A stretch of DNA of 64,000 nucleotides from an uncultured Oscillospiraceae bacterium (GTDB lineage Bacteria; Bacillota; Clostridia; Oscillospirales; Oscillospiraceae), in NCBI GenBank assembly GCA_934597345.1, contig CAKTRJ010000006.1, positions 1-64,000 of the forward strand, read 5' to 3'. The notes under the pieces are model-generated. The model had not been told where the DNA came from. It ran no database searches and saw only the letters and a list, made by a program, of their open reading frames with translations. Below are positions 16,648 to 28,575 of this stretch, piece by piece (the first letter of the stretch is position 1; every line of letters begins with the position of its first letter). Both the position numbers and the translations under genes were made by a program.

Positions 16648-17574
16648 TCACAGCGCCGCAGCGCCGATGATGCCCGCCTCGTTGCCCAGCTGCGCCGCGG
16701 CGATGACGGGGATGGCGCCCTCACGGCCGCCGAAGCAGTGCTCCGTCACATAGGCCCGGATGGGGGCCAGGATGCGCTCGCCCTGACGGCTGATGCCGCC
16801 GCCCAGCAGGATCATCTCCGGGGCCAGGCTGTTGACCAGATCGGTCAGGCCCGCCGCCACATAGACGCACCAACGGTCGATGACCGCCTGTGCCGCAGCA
16901 TCGCCTGCGTCGGCGGCCTGAAACACGTCCAGCGCCGTCAGCTCCTCCCGGCCATGAAGGGCGGACTCGGGATGCTGCTCACCGGCCCGCTTGCCCTGAC
17001 GGATCAGGGCGGTGGCGGAGGCATATGCCTCCCAGCAGCCGTCGCGGCCGCAGGTGCAGTGCTCGCCCTCCAGCACCAGCAGGGTATGGCCCAGCTCCGC
17101 GCCCATGGAGCGCATACCGGCGTAAATTTTGCCGTCGATGATGATGCCGCCGCCTACGCCGGTGCCCAGCGTGATGAGGATCATGTCGCGGCAGCCCACC
17201 GCCGCGCCCGCCACGGTCTCCGCCAGGGCGGCGCAGTTGGCGTCGTTGCTGAGATGCACGGGGATGCCGAAGCGCTCGTGGAGCATTTTGCACACCGGCA
17301 CGTTGAACCAGCCCAGATTATAGGCCCGCAGCACCACGCCCGCCTCGCTGTCGCAGGTGCCGGGGGAGCCGATGCCGATGCTGGCGCAGTCGGCGGCGAT
17401 CAGGCCCGCCTTCTCCAGCGCCATCTCCACGGCGCGGCACATGTCGGCCACCATCTCCTCCGCCGGGCGGAAGGCTCCGGTGGGGACGCTGGCCTCGGCA
17501 ATGATGTTGTGGCGGTCGTCCACCACGCCCACGGCGATGTTGGTGCCGCCCAGGTCGATACCGATACGATACAT
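16648..17574 (-). CDS. glcK: ROK-family glucokinase
   Basis: 308 residues, normal for bacterial ROK glucokinases, which phosphorylate glucose with ATP to feed glycolysis. Phosphate-1 motif IGIDLGGTNIAVGVV at the start; sugar-binding LSNDANCAALAE; ROK signature with HTLLVLEGEHCTCGRDGCWEAYAS, giving the zinc-binding Cys cluster and catalytic Asp region. No N-terminal DNA-binding domain, so it is an enzyme rather than a ROK repressor. It follows the phosphopantetheinyl transferase gene by 16 bp, and its ribosome site GGGAGGAAGC overlaps that spacer. Confidence 0.92.
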   Translation of the reverse strand: MYRIGIDLGGTNIAVGVVDDRHNIIAEASVPTGAFRPAEEMVADMCRAVEMALEKAGLIAADCASIGIGSPGTCDSEAGVVLRAYNLGWFNVPVCKMLHERFGIPVHLSNDANCAALAETVAGAAVGCRDMILITLGTGVGGGIIIDGKIYAGMRSMGAELGHTLLVLEGEHCTCGRDGCWEAYASATALIRQGKRAGEQHPESALHGREELTALDVFQAADAGDAAAQAVIDRWCVYVAAGLTDLVNSLAPEMILLGGGISRQGERILAPIRAYVTEHCFGGREGAIPVIAAAQLGNEAGIIGAAAL

Positions 17575-17590
17575 GGTAGCTTCCTCCCGC

Positions 17591-18160
17591 TTACAGCTGC
17601 ATGGCTACGGTGACGGCGCAGCCATTGTGCATGATATAATCCAGCGCCACGCCCTCCGGCAGGGCAAGGCGGCTCAGCGCCAGCAGAGGGCCCTTGCCCG
17701 TCAGCTTGAACAGGGCCTCCTTGGCGGTCCAGCACTCCCAGAACCGCTGGAAGCACCCGGCGTCGCCGTAGCGGATATAGGCCATCTCCGCCTCGGAGCA
17801 GGCGCGGCGCATGAACTTCTCCTCCGCGCCGCGAATGACCTCCACGTCCACGCCCAGCACCTTCTCTCCCACGGCCACCACCACATAGGGGCCGCTGTGG
17901 CTGACGCTGACGTAGAAGGGGTCGCCCTCCACGCCGGGCTTGCCGTTGTCGTCCCAGACCAGCGGCGCGGTCTCCGCCGTGGTGTTCAGGCGCGCCGCCA
18001 CGGCATTGCGCAGCAGCACCTCACCGGCGGCGCTGCGCTTGCGGTCATCCTCGTTGGGGAGATCTTTCACCCGGGCGCGGCGGGCCGCGTCCATCATGGA
18101 CAGGGCGGCGTCATAGGCCGCGGCGTCCATCTCCTTGATATTGTACCAGAAAAGCTCCAT
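17591..18160 (-). CDS. 4'-phosphopantetheinyl transferase superfamily protein (Sfp-like)
   Basis: 189 residues, slightly shorter than Sfp. It transfers phosphopantetheine from CoA to carrier-protein serines. The signature is present: VSVSHSGPYVVVAVGEKVLGVDVE (near 85-108, with GVD/E as Mg ligands) and WTAKEALFKLTGKG near 143-156. No polyketide or non-ribosomal peptide gene is in the window; it may serve fatty-acid ACP or an unlinked cluster. Own promoter likely on the minus strand: TGGAAA, 17 bp, TATACT (plus-strand 18200-18228). Confidence 0.9.
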   Translation of the reverse strand: MELFWYNIKEMDAAAYDAALSMMDAARRARVKDLPNEDDRKRSAAGEVLLRNAVAARLNTTAETAPLVWDDNGKPGVEGDPFYVSVSHSGPYVVVAVGEKVLGVDVEVIRGAEEKFMRRACSEAEMAYIRYGDAGCFQRFWECWTAKEALFKLTGKGPLLALSRLALPEGVALDYIMHNGCAVTVAMQL

Positions 18161-18199
18161 ATGACTACCTCCGACGATATCATAATATTATTGATAATG

Positions 18200-18228
18200 A
18201 GTATACCACATACGCCGCGCCGTTTCCA
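18200..18228 (-). promoter_or_regulatory. Probable promoter of the phosphopantetheinyl transferase/glucokinase operon
   Basis: On the minus strand TGGAAA, 17-bp spacer, TATACT. The start codon lies 40 bp downstream at 18160. Confidence 0.5.
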
Positions 18229-18239
18229 CTCTTTTTGTG

Positions 18240-18268
18240 TTGCTTTTTGGCGAATCTTGCGGTACACT
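18240..18268 (+). promoter_or_regulatory. Promoter of the GNAT/truA transcription unit
   Basis: TTGCTT (18240-18245), 17-bp spacer, TACACT (18263-18268), followed by the ribosome site AAGGAGG before ATG 18297. Confidence 0.55.
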
Positions 18269-18296
18269 GAAGCTGTGTCTGTAAGGAGGAACGAGT

Positions 18297-19424
18297 ATGG
18301 TTTCCATCATTGAAGTGACCACAAAGGCGCAGCTGCGTCAGTTTGTGGAATACCCCAACATTTTATATAAAGACGTGCCACAGTTCGTCCCCGCCACCTT
18401 TGACGACGACATGAGCGACTGGGACAAAAAGAAAAACCCCGCCTTTGAATACTGCGAGGCCCGCTGCTGGATGGCCATGCGCAGCGGCGAGATGGTGGGC
18501 CGCATCGGCGCCATTCTCAGCCACAAGGCCAACGAGAAGTGGCACACCAACCGCATGCGCTTCACCCAGGTGGACTTCATCGACGACGAACAGGTGGCCA
18601 ACGCCCTGTTCACCACGGTGGAGCGCTGGGCCAGAGAGAAGGGCTGCGACGAGGTGCACGGCCCCCTGGGCTTTACCGACCTTGACCGGGAGGGCATGCT
18701 GGTGGAGGGCTTTGACCGCCGCAGCTGCTTTTTCACCTATTATAACCATCCCTACTACATCAATCACCTGACCCGGCTGGGCTATGTGAAGGACGTGGAC
18801 TGGGTGGAGAATCTCATTCAGGTGCCCACCGACGAGAAGATCATCGAGCGGTGGCGGAAGCTGTCGGAATTTGTGGAAAAGCGCTGCAATCTCCATGTGT
18901 TCCGGCCCCGGACGCGGCTGGATTACTTCAGCCTGATCCCCCGTTTTTTCAAGCTGGTGAACACCTGCTACGCGCCGCTGTACGGCACGGTGGAGCTGAC
19001 GGATAAGCAGATCAAGCGCTACAGCGGCAAGTTCGCGCCGCTGGTAAACCCCAATCTGGCCTTCTTCATCATGGATGAGCACGAGGAGATGGTGGGCATG
19101 GGCGTGGCCGCACCCTCCATTGCCGAGGCGCTGAAAAAGAGCCGGGGCAAGTACTTCCCCACCGGCTGGGTGGATCTGCTGAAGGCGTTCCGGAAGAACG
19201 ACACCATCGACCTGCTGCTGATCGCCGTGCGGCCCGATTACCAGAAGAAGGGCGTCAACGCCATGATCCTGTATCACGCCATGCAGGGCTGCTTCAAAAT
19301 GGGCATCAAGGAGGCCGAGACCGGCCCCATGCTGGAGACAAACGAGAAGGTACAGTCCCAGTGGAAGGATTTCGACATTGAGCAGCACAAGCGCCGCCGC
19401 TGCTTTGTCAAGAAGCTGAAATAA
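18297..19424 (+). CDS. GNAT-fold N-acetyltransferase-like protein
   Basis: 375 residues with excellent ribosome site (AAGGAGGAACGAGT). Similar long GNAT-like proteins (YghO type) are widespread in Firmicutes and Bacteroidetes; substrate and physiological role are unknown. Visible landmarks: an N-terminal acyltransferase-like half (MVGRIGAILSHKANEK, VERWAREKGCDEVHGPLGFTD), NHPYYINHLTRLGY in the middle, and a C-terminal GNAT-like strand-helix unit (DLLLIAVRPDYQKKGVNAMI with the acetyl-CoA loop region). One base separates its stop from truA, so the two are cotranscribed. Confidence 0.75.
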   Translation: MVSIIEVTTKAQLRQFVEYPNILYKDVPQFVPATFDDDMSDWDKKKNPAFEYCEARCWMAMRSGEMVGRIGAILSHKANEKWHTNRMRFTQVDFIDDEQVANALFTTVERWAREKGCDEVHGPLGFTDLDREGMLVEGFDRRSCFFTYYNHPYYINHLTRLGYVKDVDWVENLIQVPTDEKIIERWRKLSEFVEKRCNLHVFRPRTRLDYFSLIPRFFKLVNTCYAPLYGTVELTDKQIKRYSGKFAPLVNPNLAFFIMDEHEEMVGMGVAAPSIAEALKKSRGKYFPTGWVDLLKAFRKNDTIDLLLIAVRPDYQKKGVNAMILYHAMQGCFKMGIKEAETGPMLETNEKVQSQWKDFDIEQHKRRRCFVKKLK

Positions 19425-19425
19425 T

Positions 19426-20160
19426 ATGCAGAACTATAAATTTACCATCGCCTATGACGGCACGCGGTTCTTCGGCTGGGAGCGCCAGCCGGACCGGGAG
19501 ACCATTCAGGGCAAGCTCGAGGCGGTATTGACCCGCCTGGCGGGCCGGCCGGTGGAGATCACCGGCGCGGGCCGCACCGATGCGGGCGTTCACGCCCGCG
19601 CCATGGTGGCCAACGCCCAGCTGGATGTGAAGGAGTCTCCGGAGGAGATCCGGGACTACTGCAACCGCTACCTGCCCGACGCCATCGCCGTGCGGGAGGT
19701 AAAGCCCTGCGCGCCCCGGTTCCACGCCCGGTATAACGCGCTGGGCAAGACCTATCGCTATACGGTGTTCGTGGGGGAGGTCAAGCCCGTCTTCGACCGG
19801 AGGTATGTGACCATGCTGCCCTACGTCCCCGATGTGGAGCGGATGCGGCAGGCCGCTGCCTATCTGACGGGCGAGCACGATTTTGCCGCTTTCTGCGGCA
19901 ATCCCCGCATGAAAAAGTCCGCCGTGCGGACGGTGGACACCATCGATATCCAGCAGCGGAAGGATCGCATCACCTTCACCTTCCACGGCAACGGCTTTTT
20001 GCAGAACATGGTGCGCATTTTAGTGGGCACTCTGCTGGAGGTAGGCCGGGGCTTCTGGGAGCCGGAGCAGGTGCAGGCCATTCTGGAAAGCCGCGACCGC
20101 AAGCAGGCCGGCCCCACCGCGCCGCCGGAGGGTCTGTGCCTGATGAAGGTGGACTACTGA
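19426..20160 (+). CDS. truA: tRNA pseudouridine(38-40) synthase TruA
   Basis: 244 residues, full length. It converts U38-U40 of tRNA anticodon arms to pseudouridine. The catalytic Asp lies in GAGRTDAGVHARAMVANAQ (about 46-64); other TruA blocks are FHARYNALGKTYRY and FLQNMVRILVGTLLEVG. The gene begins one base after the preceding stop and lacks a strong ribosome site of its own, implying translational coupling. It converges with mnmA, another tRNA-modification gene, across a shared terminator. Confidence 0.96.
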   Translation: MQNYKFTIAYDGTRFFGWERQPDRETIQGKLEAVLTRLAGRPVEITGAGRTDAGVHARAMVANAQLDVKESPEEIRDYCNRYLPDAIAVREVKPCAPRFHARYNALGKTYRYTVFVGEVKPVFDRRYVTMLPYVPDVERMRQAAAYLTGEHDFAAFCGNPRMKKSAVRTVDTIDIQQRKDRITFTFHGNGFLQNMVRILVGTLLEVGRGFWEPEQVQAILESRDRKQAGPTAPPEGLCLMKVDY

Positions 20161-20237
20161 AACCGGCATGAAAGATTACGCTTTTGACTATGCCGCGCGG
20201 CGGCACACCGCAACATTTCATTTTTATCTGTTCTCTG

Positions 20238-20281
20238 AAGGTATCAGAAAAGCGCCCGACAGGGCGCTTTTCTGATACCTT
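20238..20281. terminator. Bidirectional terminator between truA and mnmA
   Basis: Perfect 20-bp inverted repeat (20238-20257 / 20262-20281, loop GACA) ending one base from the mnmA stop. Confidence 0.88.
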
Positions 20282-21346
20282 TTATTCAATGGTTCCGCCG
20301 CCCAGCACCTCGTCGCCGTCGTAGAGTACCGCCGCCTGACCGGCGGTGATGGCCCGCTGGGGCTCGTCGAAGGTCAGGCGCAGCCGGCCCTCCGGCAGCG
20401 GCTCCGCCAGCGCCGGGGCCTCCACCTGACTGTACCGGGTCTTGGCGGTGCAGCGGAAGGGCGCGGCCGGAGCCTCACCGGCGATCCAGTTGACCCGGTT
20501 CGCCGTCAGCTCCCGGCGGAACAGTCTGCCGTTGTCTCCTAATACGATAGTGTTGTCGGCTTCGTTCTTGGCCAGCACATACACATGCTTCCCCACCGCG
20601 ATGCCAAGGCCCTTGCCCTGTCCGATGGTGTAGCAGGGGAGCCCCCGGTGCCGTCCCAGTACATGGCCCTCTTCGTCCACGAAATCGCCCGGCGTCAGCT
20701 CCACGCCCTGGGACTGTAAAAACGACACATAGTCGCCGTCCGGCACGAAGCAGATGTCCTGACTGTCGGACTTGTCGGCATTCAGCAGCCCCGCCTCACG
20801 GGCGTTCTCCCGGATGGCGGGCTTGTCATAGTCTCCCACCGGCAGCAGCAAATGAGCAAGCTGATACTGGGTCAGCTGGTACAGCACATAGCTCTGATCC
20901 TTCCGGCGATCCGCGCCCTGCAGCAGACGGTAGCGCCCCACCGTCTCGTCATAGATCACCCGGGCATAATGCCCCGTGGCGATGAAGTCGTACCCCAGCG
21001 CCACCGCCCGGTCCAGCAGCGTACCAAACTTCAGACAGCGGTTGCAGTCGATGCAGGGGTTGGGGGTACGGCCCGCGCAGTACTCCGCCGTAAAATGCTC
21101 CATCACGTCCCGGCGGAAGGCGTCCACCTCGTTGAACACATAAAATTTCATCCCCAGCCGGTAGGCCACCGCCCGGGCGTCCTCGGCGTCGTCGGCGCTG
21201 CAGCAGCGGCTGTCACTGTTGGGGATCAGCTTCAGCATGGCCCCGTCGCAGTCATAGCCCTGCCGCCGCAGCAGCAGCGCCGCGGCGGAGCTGTCCACAC
21301 CGCCGGACATGGCCACCAGTACCCGATTTCCTTTGTTTTGCTCCAT
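20282..21346 (-). CDS. mnmA: tRNA-specific 2-thiouridylase MnmA
   Basis: 354 residues, full length. It adds sulfur to U34 of Glu, Gln and Lys tRNAs. PP-loop AMSGGVDSSAAALLL at 13-27, the catalytic Cys region GRTPNPCIDCNRCLKFG near 95, and the second catalytic Cys in SDSQDICFV near 192. Start chosen with GAGGT upstream. Downstream it shares the truA terminator; upstream is a repeat rather than another gene. Confidence 0.96.
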   Translation of the reverse strand: MEQNKGNRVLVAMSGGVDSSAAALLLRRQGYDCDGAMLKLIPNSDSRCCSADDAEDARAVAYRLGMKFYVFNEVDAFRRDVMEHFTAEYCAGRTPNPCIDCNRCLKFGTLLDRAVALGYDFIATGHYARVIYDETVGRYRLLQGADRRKDQSYVLYQLTQYQLAHLLLPVGDYDKPAIRENAREAGLLNADKSDSQDICFVPDGDYVSFLQSQGVELTPGDFVDEEGHVLGRHRGLPCYTIGQGKGLGIAVGKHVYVLAKNEADNTIVLGDNGRLFRRELTANRVNWIAGEAPAAPFRCTAKTRYSQVEAPALAEPLPEGRLRLTFDEPQRAITAGQAAVLYDGDEVLGGGTIE

Positions 21347-21379
21347 AGGTTTACCTCGCTGTTGTTTGGGGTATCCTTG

Positions 21380-21470
21380 TCATTGCGAGGAGCGTAGCGA
21401 CGCGGCAATCCGGTTCTATTGTCAAAGGAACGGATTCCCACGCCAGTCTGCGGACTGGCTCGGAATGACA
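21380..21470. repeat. Interspersed repeat with CATTGCGAGGAGCGTAGCGA core
   Basis: CATTGCGAGGAGCGTAGCGA, then CGCGGCAATCC, and further on GGATTCCCACGCC with an inner CAGTCTGCGGACTGG hairpin and a closing GGAATGACA. This resembles a repeat I know from many bacterial genomes, reading outward as an imperfect palindrome. Single copy in this window. Confidence 0.55.
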
Positions 21471-21534
21471 GTTTCATAATTTCTCACATAAAAGTGTAAC
21501 CCCGGCTTCCGCCGGGGTCAAGTGAAATCTTTCG

Positions 21535-23592
<2,058 letters not shown>

Positions 23593-23645
23593 ACATTACA
23601 AAGCTATTTTCAAACTTTCAAGTTTTCCTTCTTTTTTGTTCCAGG

Positions 23646-23674
23646 AAAAACGCCGCCTTCATGGCGGCTTTTTT
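23646..23674 (+). terminator. gapA terminator
   Basis: GCCGCC-TTCAT-GGCGGC hairpin preceded by A5 and followed by T6. Confidence 0.85.
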
Positions 23675-23842
23675 CCTATCCCCCTTGTGCGGTCTGCCGC
23701 TTTTCGGCCTGCCGCCGCCATATATTTCGTGAATACTTGCGAAAAAGTGCTTTTCCGGAAAATCCCTCTTTCTTTTTCATGGAATGTATGGTACAATAGG
23801 TACAAGCGTCGTTGGGCGCGCAGGAAAGGAAACATCCGCATT

Positions 23843-24619
23843 ATGGAAAGCAACGCACTTTTGAACGCGAAGCTGTCGCTGGACAGCGATATCTCTCTGT
23901 ATGCCCAGCTGGTGGGCATCATCAAGCGCAACATCTCCACCGGGGTGCTGGCGGTGGGCGACCTGCTGCCCAGCGAGGCGGAGCTGTGCCGCACGCTGAA
24001 CATCAGCCGCAACACCGTCCGCCAGGCCATCGGCGAGCTGGAGGAGGAGGGCCTTGTGGTCCGCAAGCGGGGCCGGGGCACCTTTGTGGCCGACCCGTCC
24101 ACCAACCGCCGGGGCGTCCGGTACTCCTTCACCACCGAGGTATCCTCCATGGGCAAGGAGCCCAGCAGCACATTGGTGGATTTCCAGATCACCACCCCCT
24201 CCGCCATCGTCTGCGACAAGATGGAGCTGCGGGAGGGCACGCCGGTCTACTGCTTCACCCGTATCCGCAACGTGGACGGCGAGCCGCTGATCCTTGAGAC
24301 CAGCTATTATCCCCAGTACATCTATCCCAACCTGACCCGCGACATGGTGCAGACCCACAGCTTCTATTCCCTGCTGTACCATGTGGGCATCACGCCCTTT
24401 GCCGCAGAGGAGAGCTACGAGGCTGTGACCCTGGACAGCGACAGCGCCAGACTGCTGGGCGTGGAGCCGGGCAGCTGCGCCTTCTATCACCAGCGCCGCA
24501 CCCGTACCGAGGATGGCCGCGTGTACGAGTATACCCGCAGCTTCATCCGGGGCGACCGTGTCCGCCTGGACGTACATATGCAGAAATCCGGCATCCACTT
24601 CAACCGCAGCATCGACTGA
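23843..24619 (+). CDS. GntR/HutC-family transcriptional regulator
   Basis: 258 residues from ATG 23843 (ribosome site GGAAAGGA). N-terminal GntR winged helix (about 15-85: YAQLVGIIKRNISTGVLAVG, LPSEAELCRTLNISRNTVRQ, GRGTFVADP) followed by a UTRA ligand-binding domain (about 100-255; SSTLVDFQITTPS, PVYCFTRIRNVDGEPLILET). UTRA regulators sense small ligands, often sugar phosphates or amino-acid derivatives; the target is unknown. A TACAAT -10 lies at 23792. Flanked by terminators on both sides, so it is monocistronic. Confidence 0.92.
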   Translation: MESNALLNAKLSLDSDISLYAQLVGIIKRNISTGVLAVGDLLPSEAELCRTLNISRNTVRQAIGELEEEGLVVRKRGRGTFVADPSTNRRGVRYSFTTEVSSMGKEPSSTLVDFQITTPSAIVCDKMELREGTPVYCFTRIRNVDGEPLILETSYYPQYIYPNLTRDMVQTHSFYSLLYHVGITPFAAEESYEAVTLDSDSARLLGVEPGSCAFYHQRRTRTEDGRVYEYTRSFIRGDRVRLDVHMQKSGIHFNRSID

Positions 24620-24641
24620 CGGCGGATATCCATAATTATAA

Positions 24642-24677
24642 AAGAAAGAGCGGCGAATTTTTCGCCGCTCTTTTCTT
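24642..24677 (+). terminator. Terminator of the GntR regulator gene
   Basis: AAGAAAGAGCGGCGAA-TTT-TTCGCCGCTCTTTTCTT, near-perfect stem with T-rich 3' arm, 22 bp after the stop. Confidence 0.85.
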
Positions 24678-24722
24678 ATGCCATGCGGGATTTTGTTCAC
24701 AAATAATTCAACGTTGCAGCCC

Positions 24723-24751
24723 TTGACATTCGCCCTCGTCGGTGGTACACT
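24723..24751 (+). promoter_or_regulatory. Heat-shock operon promoter
   Basis: TTGACA (24723-24728), 17-bp spacer, TACACT (24746-24751), immediately upstream of the CIRCE operator. Confidence 0.85.
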
Positions 24752-24754
24752 GGG

Positions 24755-24781
24755 TTAGCACTCAGAGATAACGAGTGCTAA
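24755..24781 (+). promoter_or_regulatory. CIRCE operator (HrcA binding site)
   Basis: Perfect consensus TTAGCACTC-N9-GAGTGCTAA covering the expected transcript start, 13 bp before the hrcA ATG. HrcA, the first gene product of the operon, should repress here and be relieved on heat shock. Confidence 0.97.
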
Positions 24782-24794
24782 ATGGAGAAAAGCC

Positions 24795-25844
24795 ATGGAA
24801 TTGACAGCGCGAAAAAAGCAAATATTGAAGATCGTGGTGGAGAGCTACATCGACACCGCCGAGCCGCTGGGTTCCAAGGCCATTGCCGAGCGGATGCCGG
24901 AAAAGGTCAGCTCCGCTACCGTCCGCAACGAGCTGGCGGAACTGAGCGACATGGGCTACCTGGAGCAGCCCCACACCAGCGCCGGACGCATCCCCTCCCC
25001 GCTGGGCTACCGGCTGTATGTCAACGAGTTGATGGAGCGCAAGCCCATCTCTGACGAGGAGGCCGCCCGGATCAACAGCACCTTACAGCAGGAGCTGAAG
25101 GGCACCGATCAGGTGATCGCCAAGACCGGCCAGATGGTGTCCAGCTTTGTGGATTACCCCACCTACGCCGTGGCGGATCACACCGCCGCCGCCACCGTGC
25201 GGCGCTTCGAGCTGATCGCCGTGGACGCCGCGTCGGTCATCGCCGTGGTGATGCTGTCGGACAGCCGGGTGAAAAGCCAGCTGATGCGCCTGACGCTGCC
25301 GCTGGCGGCGGAGATGCTGCCGGAGTTGAGCCACCTGCTGAACACCCACTTCACCGGCATCGGCGGCGAGGAGATGAACGCCCATCTGATGAACCTGTCG
25401 GATCAGGTCAGCGGAGAGTGGTTCCTGCTGCTGAATCAGGTGGTGGAGTACGCCGCCGGACTTCTCAAGGAGACCCAGCAGCATGAGGTATTCACCAACG
25501 GCGCCAGCCAGCTGCTGAAATTCCCGGAGTTCCGGGATATCGACAAGGCCCACGACCTGATGCACTTCATGGTGGACAGCAAGGAGGACCTTCCGGTCCC
25601 CGCCGGAGGTCAGTCCATGCAGATCCTCATCGGGCCGGAAAACGTCAACGACGCCCTGAAGGAGAGCAGCGTGGTGGTGGCCAGCTATGACATCGGTGAC
25701 GGCATGCGGGGCCTTGTGGGCGTGGTCGGCCCCACCCGTATGGATTACGCCACCGTGGCGGCCCGCCTCAGCTACTTTGCCGAGAGCCTGACCCGCATGT
25801 TCGGAAAGCACCAACTTCCCCCAAAGGAGAATGAGATACAATGA
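24795..25844 (+). CDS. hrcA: Heat-inducible transcription repressor HrcA
   Basis: 349 residues, normal length. N-terminal winged helix (MELTARKKQILKIVVESYID, then SSATVRNELAELSDMGYLEQPHTSAGR, the HrcA signature) followed by the GAF-like domain and a C-terminal GVVGPTRMDYATVAARL block. It represses the operon through the CIRCE element just upstream. Overlaps grpE by 4 bp. Confidence 0.97.
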   Translation: MELTARKKQILKIVVESYIDTAEPLGSKAIAERMPEKVSSATVRNELAELSDMGYLEQPHTSAGRIPSPLGYRLYVNELMERKPISDEEAARINSTLQQELKGTDQVIAKTGQMVSSFVDYPTYAVADHTAAATVRRFELIAVDAASVIAVVMLSDSRVKSQLMRLTLPLAAEMLPELSHLLNTHFTGIGGEEMNAHLMNLSDQVSGEWFLLLNQVVEYAAGLLKETQQHEVFTNGASQLLKFPEFRDIDKAHDLMHFMVDSKEDLPVPAGGQSMQILIGPENVNDALKESSVVVASYDIGDGMRGLVGVVGPTRMDYATVAARLSYFAESLTRMFGKHQLPPKENEIQ

Positions 25845-26422
25845 GCGATAAGAAGAAAAAGGATATCCCCGCACAGGAGCCGGAAAACGAGACCGCCGCT
25901 CCCGTAACGGAGGAAACGGAGAATACGGAGACTGCCGCCGAGGAGACCACTCCCGAGAACTTCACCGTCACGAAAGAGCAGATGGAGAAGATGGAGGGTC
26001 TTGCCAAGCTGGTGGCGGACATCAACGACAAATACCTGCGTCTGGCGGCGGAGTACGACAACTACCGCAAGCGCACCGCCAAGGAGAAGGAGAGCGTCTA
26101 CGGCGACGCCAAGGCCGACACCATCAAGCCCCTGCTGGCCGTGTACGACAATCTGGAGCGGGGCATCGCCCAGTATGATGAAAGCGATGTCCACCGTCAG
26201 GGGCTGGAGCTGATCCTCCGCCAGTTTACCGAGGCGCTGACCAAGCTGGGCGTCACGGAGATCGAAGCCAAGGGCCAGCCCTTTGATCCCGGCCTGCACA
26301 ACGCCGTGATGCATGTGGAGGACGAGACCGCCGGTGAGAACACCGTGGTCGAGGTGTTCCAGAAGGGCTTCATGCTGGGCGACAAGGTGCTGCGCTTCGC
26401 CATGGTGAAGGTAGCCAACTGA
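25841..26422 (+). CDS. grpE: Nucleotide exchange factor GrpE
   Basis: 193 residues. A Glu/Thr-rich acidic N-terminus (1-50), then a long coiled coil (KEQMEKMEGLAKLVADINDK, LRLAAEYDNYRKRTAKEK) and the C-terminal beta domain with FDPGLHNAVMHVED and VVEVFQKGFMLGDKVLRFAM. It releases ADP from DnaK. Starts within the hrcA stop (ATGA), with AAAGGAG upstream. Confidence 0.97.
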   Translation: MSDKKKKDIPAQEPENETAAPVTEETENTETAAEETTPENFTVTKEQMEKMEGLAKLVADINDKYLRLAAEYDNYRKRTAKEKESVYGDAKADTIKPLLAVYDNLERGIAQYDESDVHRQGLELILRQFTEALTKLGVTEIEAKGQPFDPGLHNAVMHVEDETAGENTVVEVFQKGFMLGDKVLRFAMVKVAN

Positions 26423-26502
26423 CCATGAATTTCCCGGAACGAGGTTCCGCTCAATATAACAAAAAGTAATAATTATATGTGAATATACAGGAGGCAATCA
26501 TT

Positions 26503-28350
<1,848 letters not shown>

Positions 28351-28364
28351 GTAAATGTATCCCG

Positions 28365-28396
28365 CAATAAGGGGCAGGGCGACCTGTCCCTTGTTG
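28365..28396 (+). terminator. Hairpin after dnaK (possible attenuating terminator)
   Basis: 14-bp imperfect stem (AAGGGGCAGG / CCTGTCCCTT core) without a strong T run; it may limit read-through from dnaK into dnaJ. Confidence 0.45.
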
Positions 28397-28405
28397 TGGC
28401 GTTTA

Positions 28406-28510
28406 GGAAAAGCGCGTCTCTCGCGCCAATACTGCGTTGCAGCGGCTTGACGTACATAAAGTACGCCTGCGCCGCGGCGCCTTGTCTTGACGCAAGATCC
28501 ACCGCTTTTC
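28406..28510. repeat. Repeat-like GC-rich block between dnaK and dnaJ
   Basis: Contains GCGCGTCTCTCGCGC, the dyad CGTACATAAAGTACG (about 28452), GCGCCGCGGCGCC and TTGACGCAAGATCCACCGC. From memory, similar blocks occur between genes in related Clostridia. Single copy here. No gene is visible. Confidence 0.45.
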
Positions 28511-28575
28511 ATCGTTGGGGCATCCGCCGCAGGGTGGCTCCGGCACAGGAAAACCGGTAATAGGAGACATATCAC

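Noticed and set aside
21499..21518. Terminator between the kinase-like gene and mnmA
   Set aside because: ACCCCGGC-TTCC-GCCGGGGT is a good 8-bp hairpin but lacks a T run on either strand.
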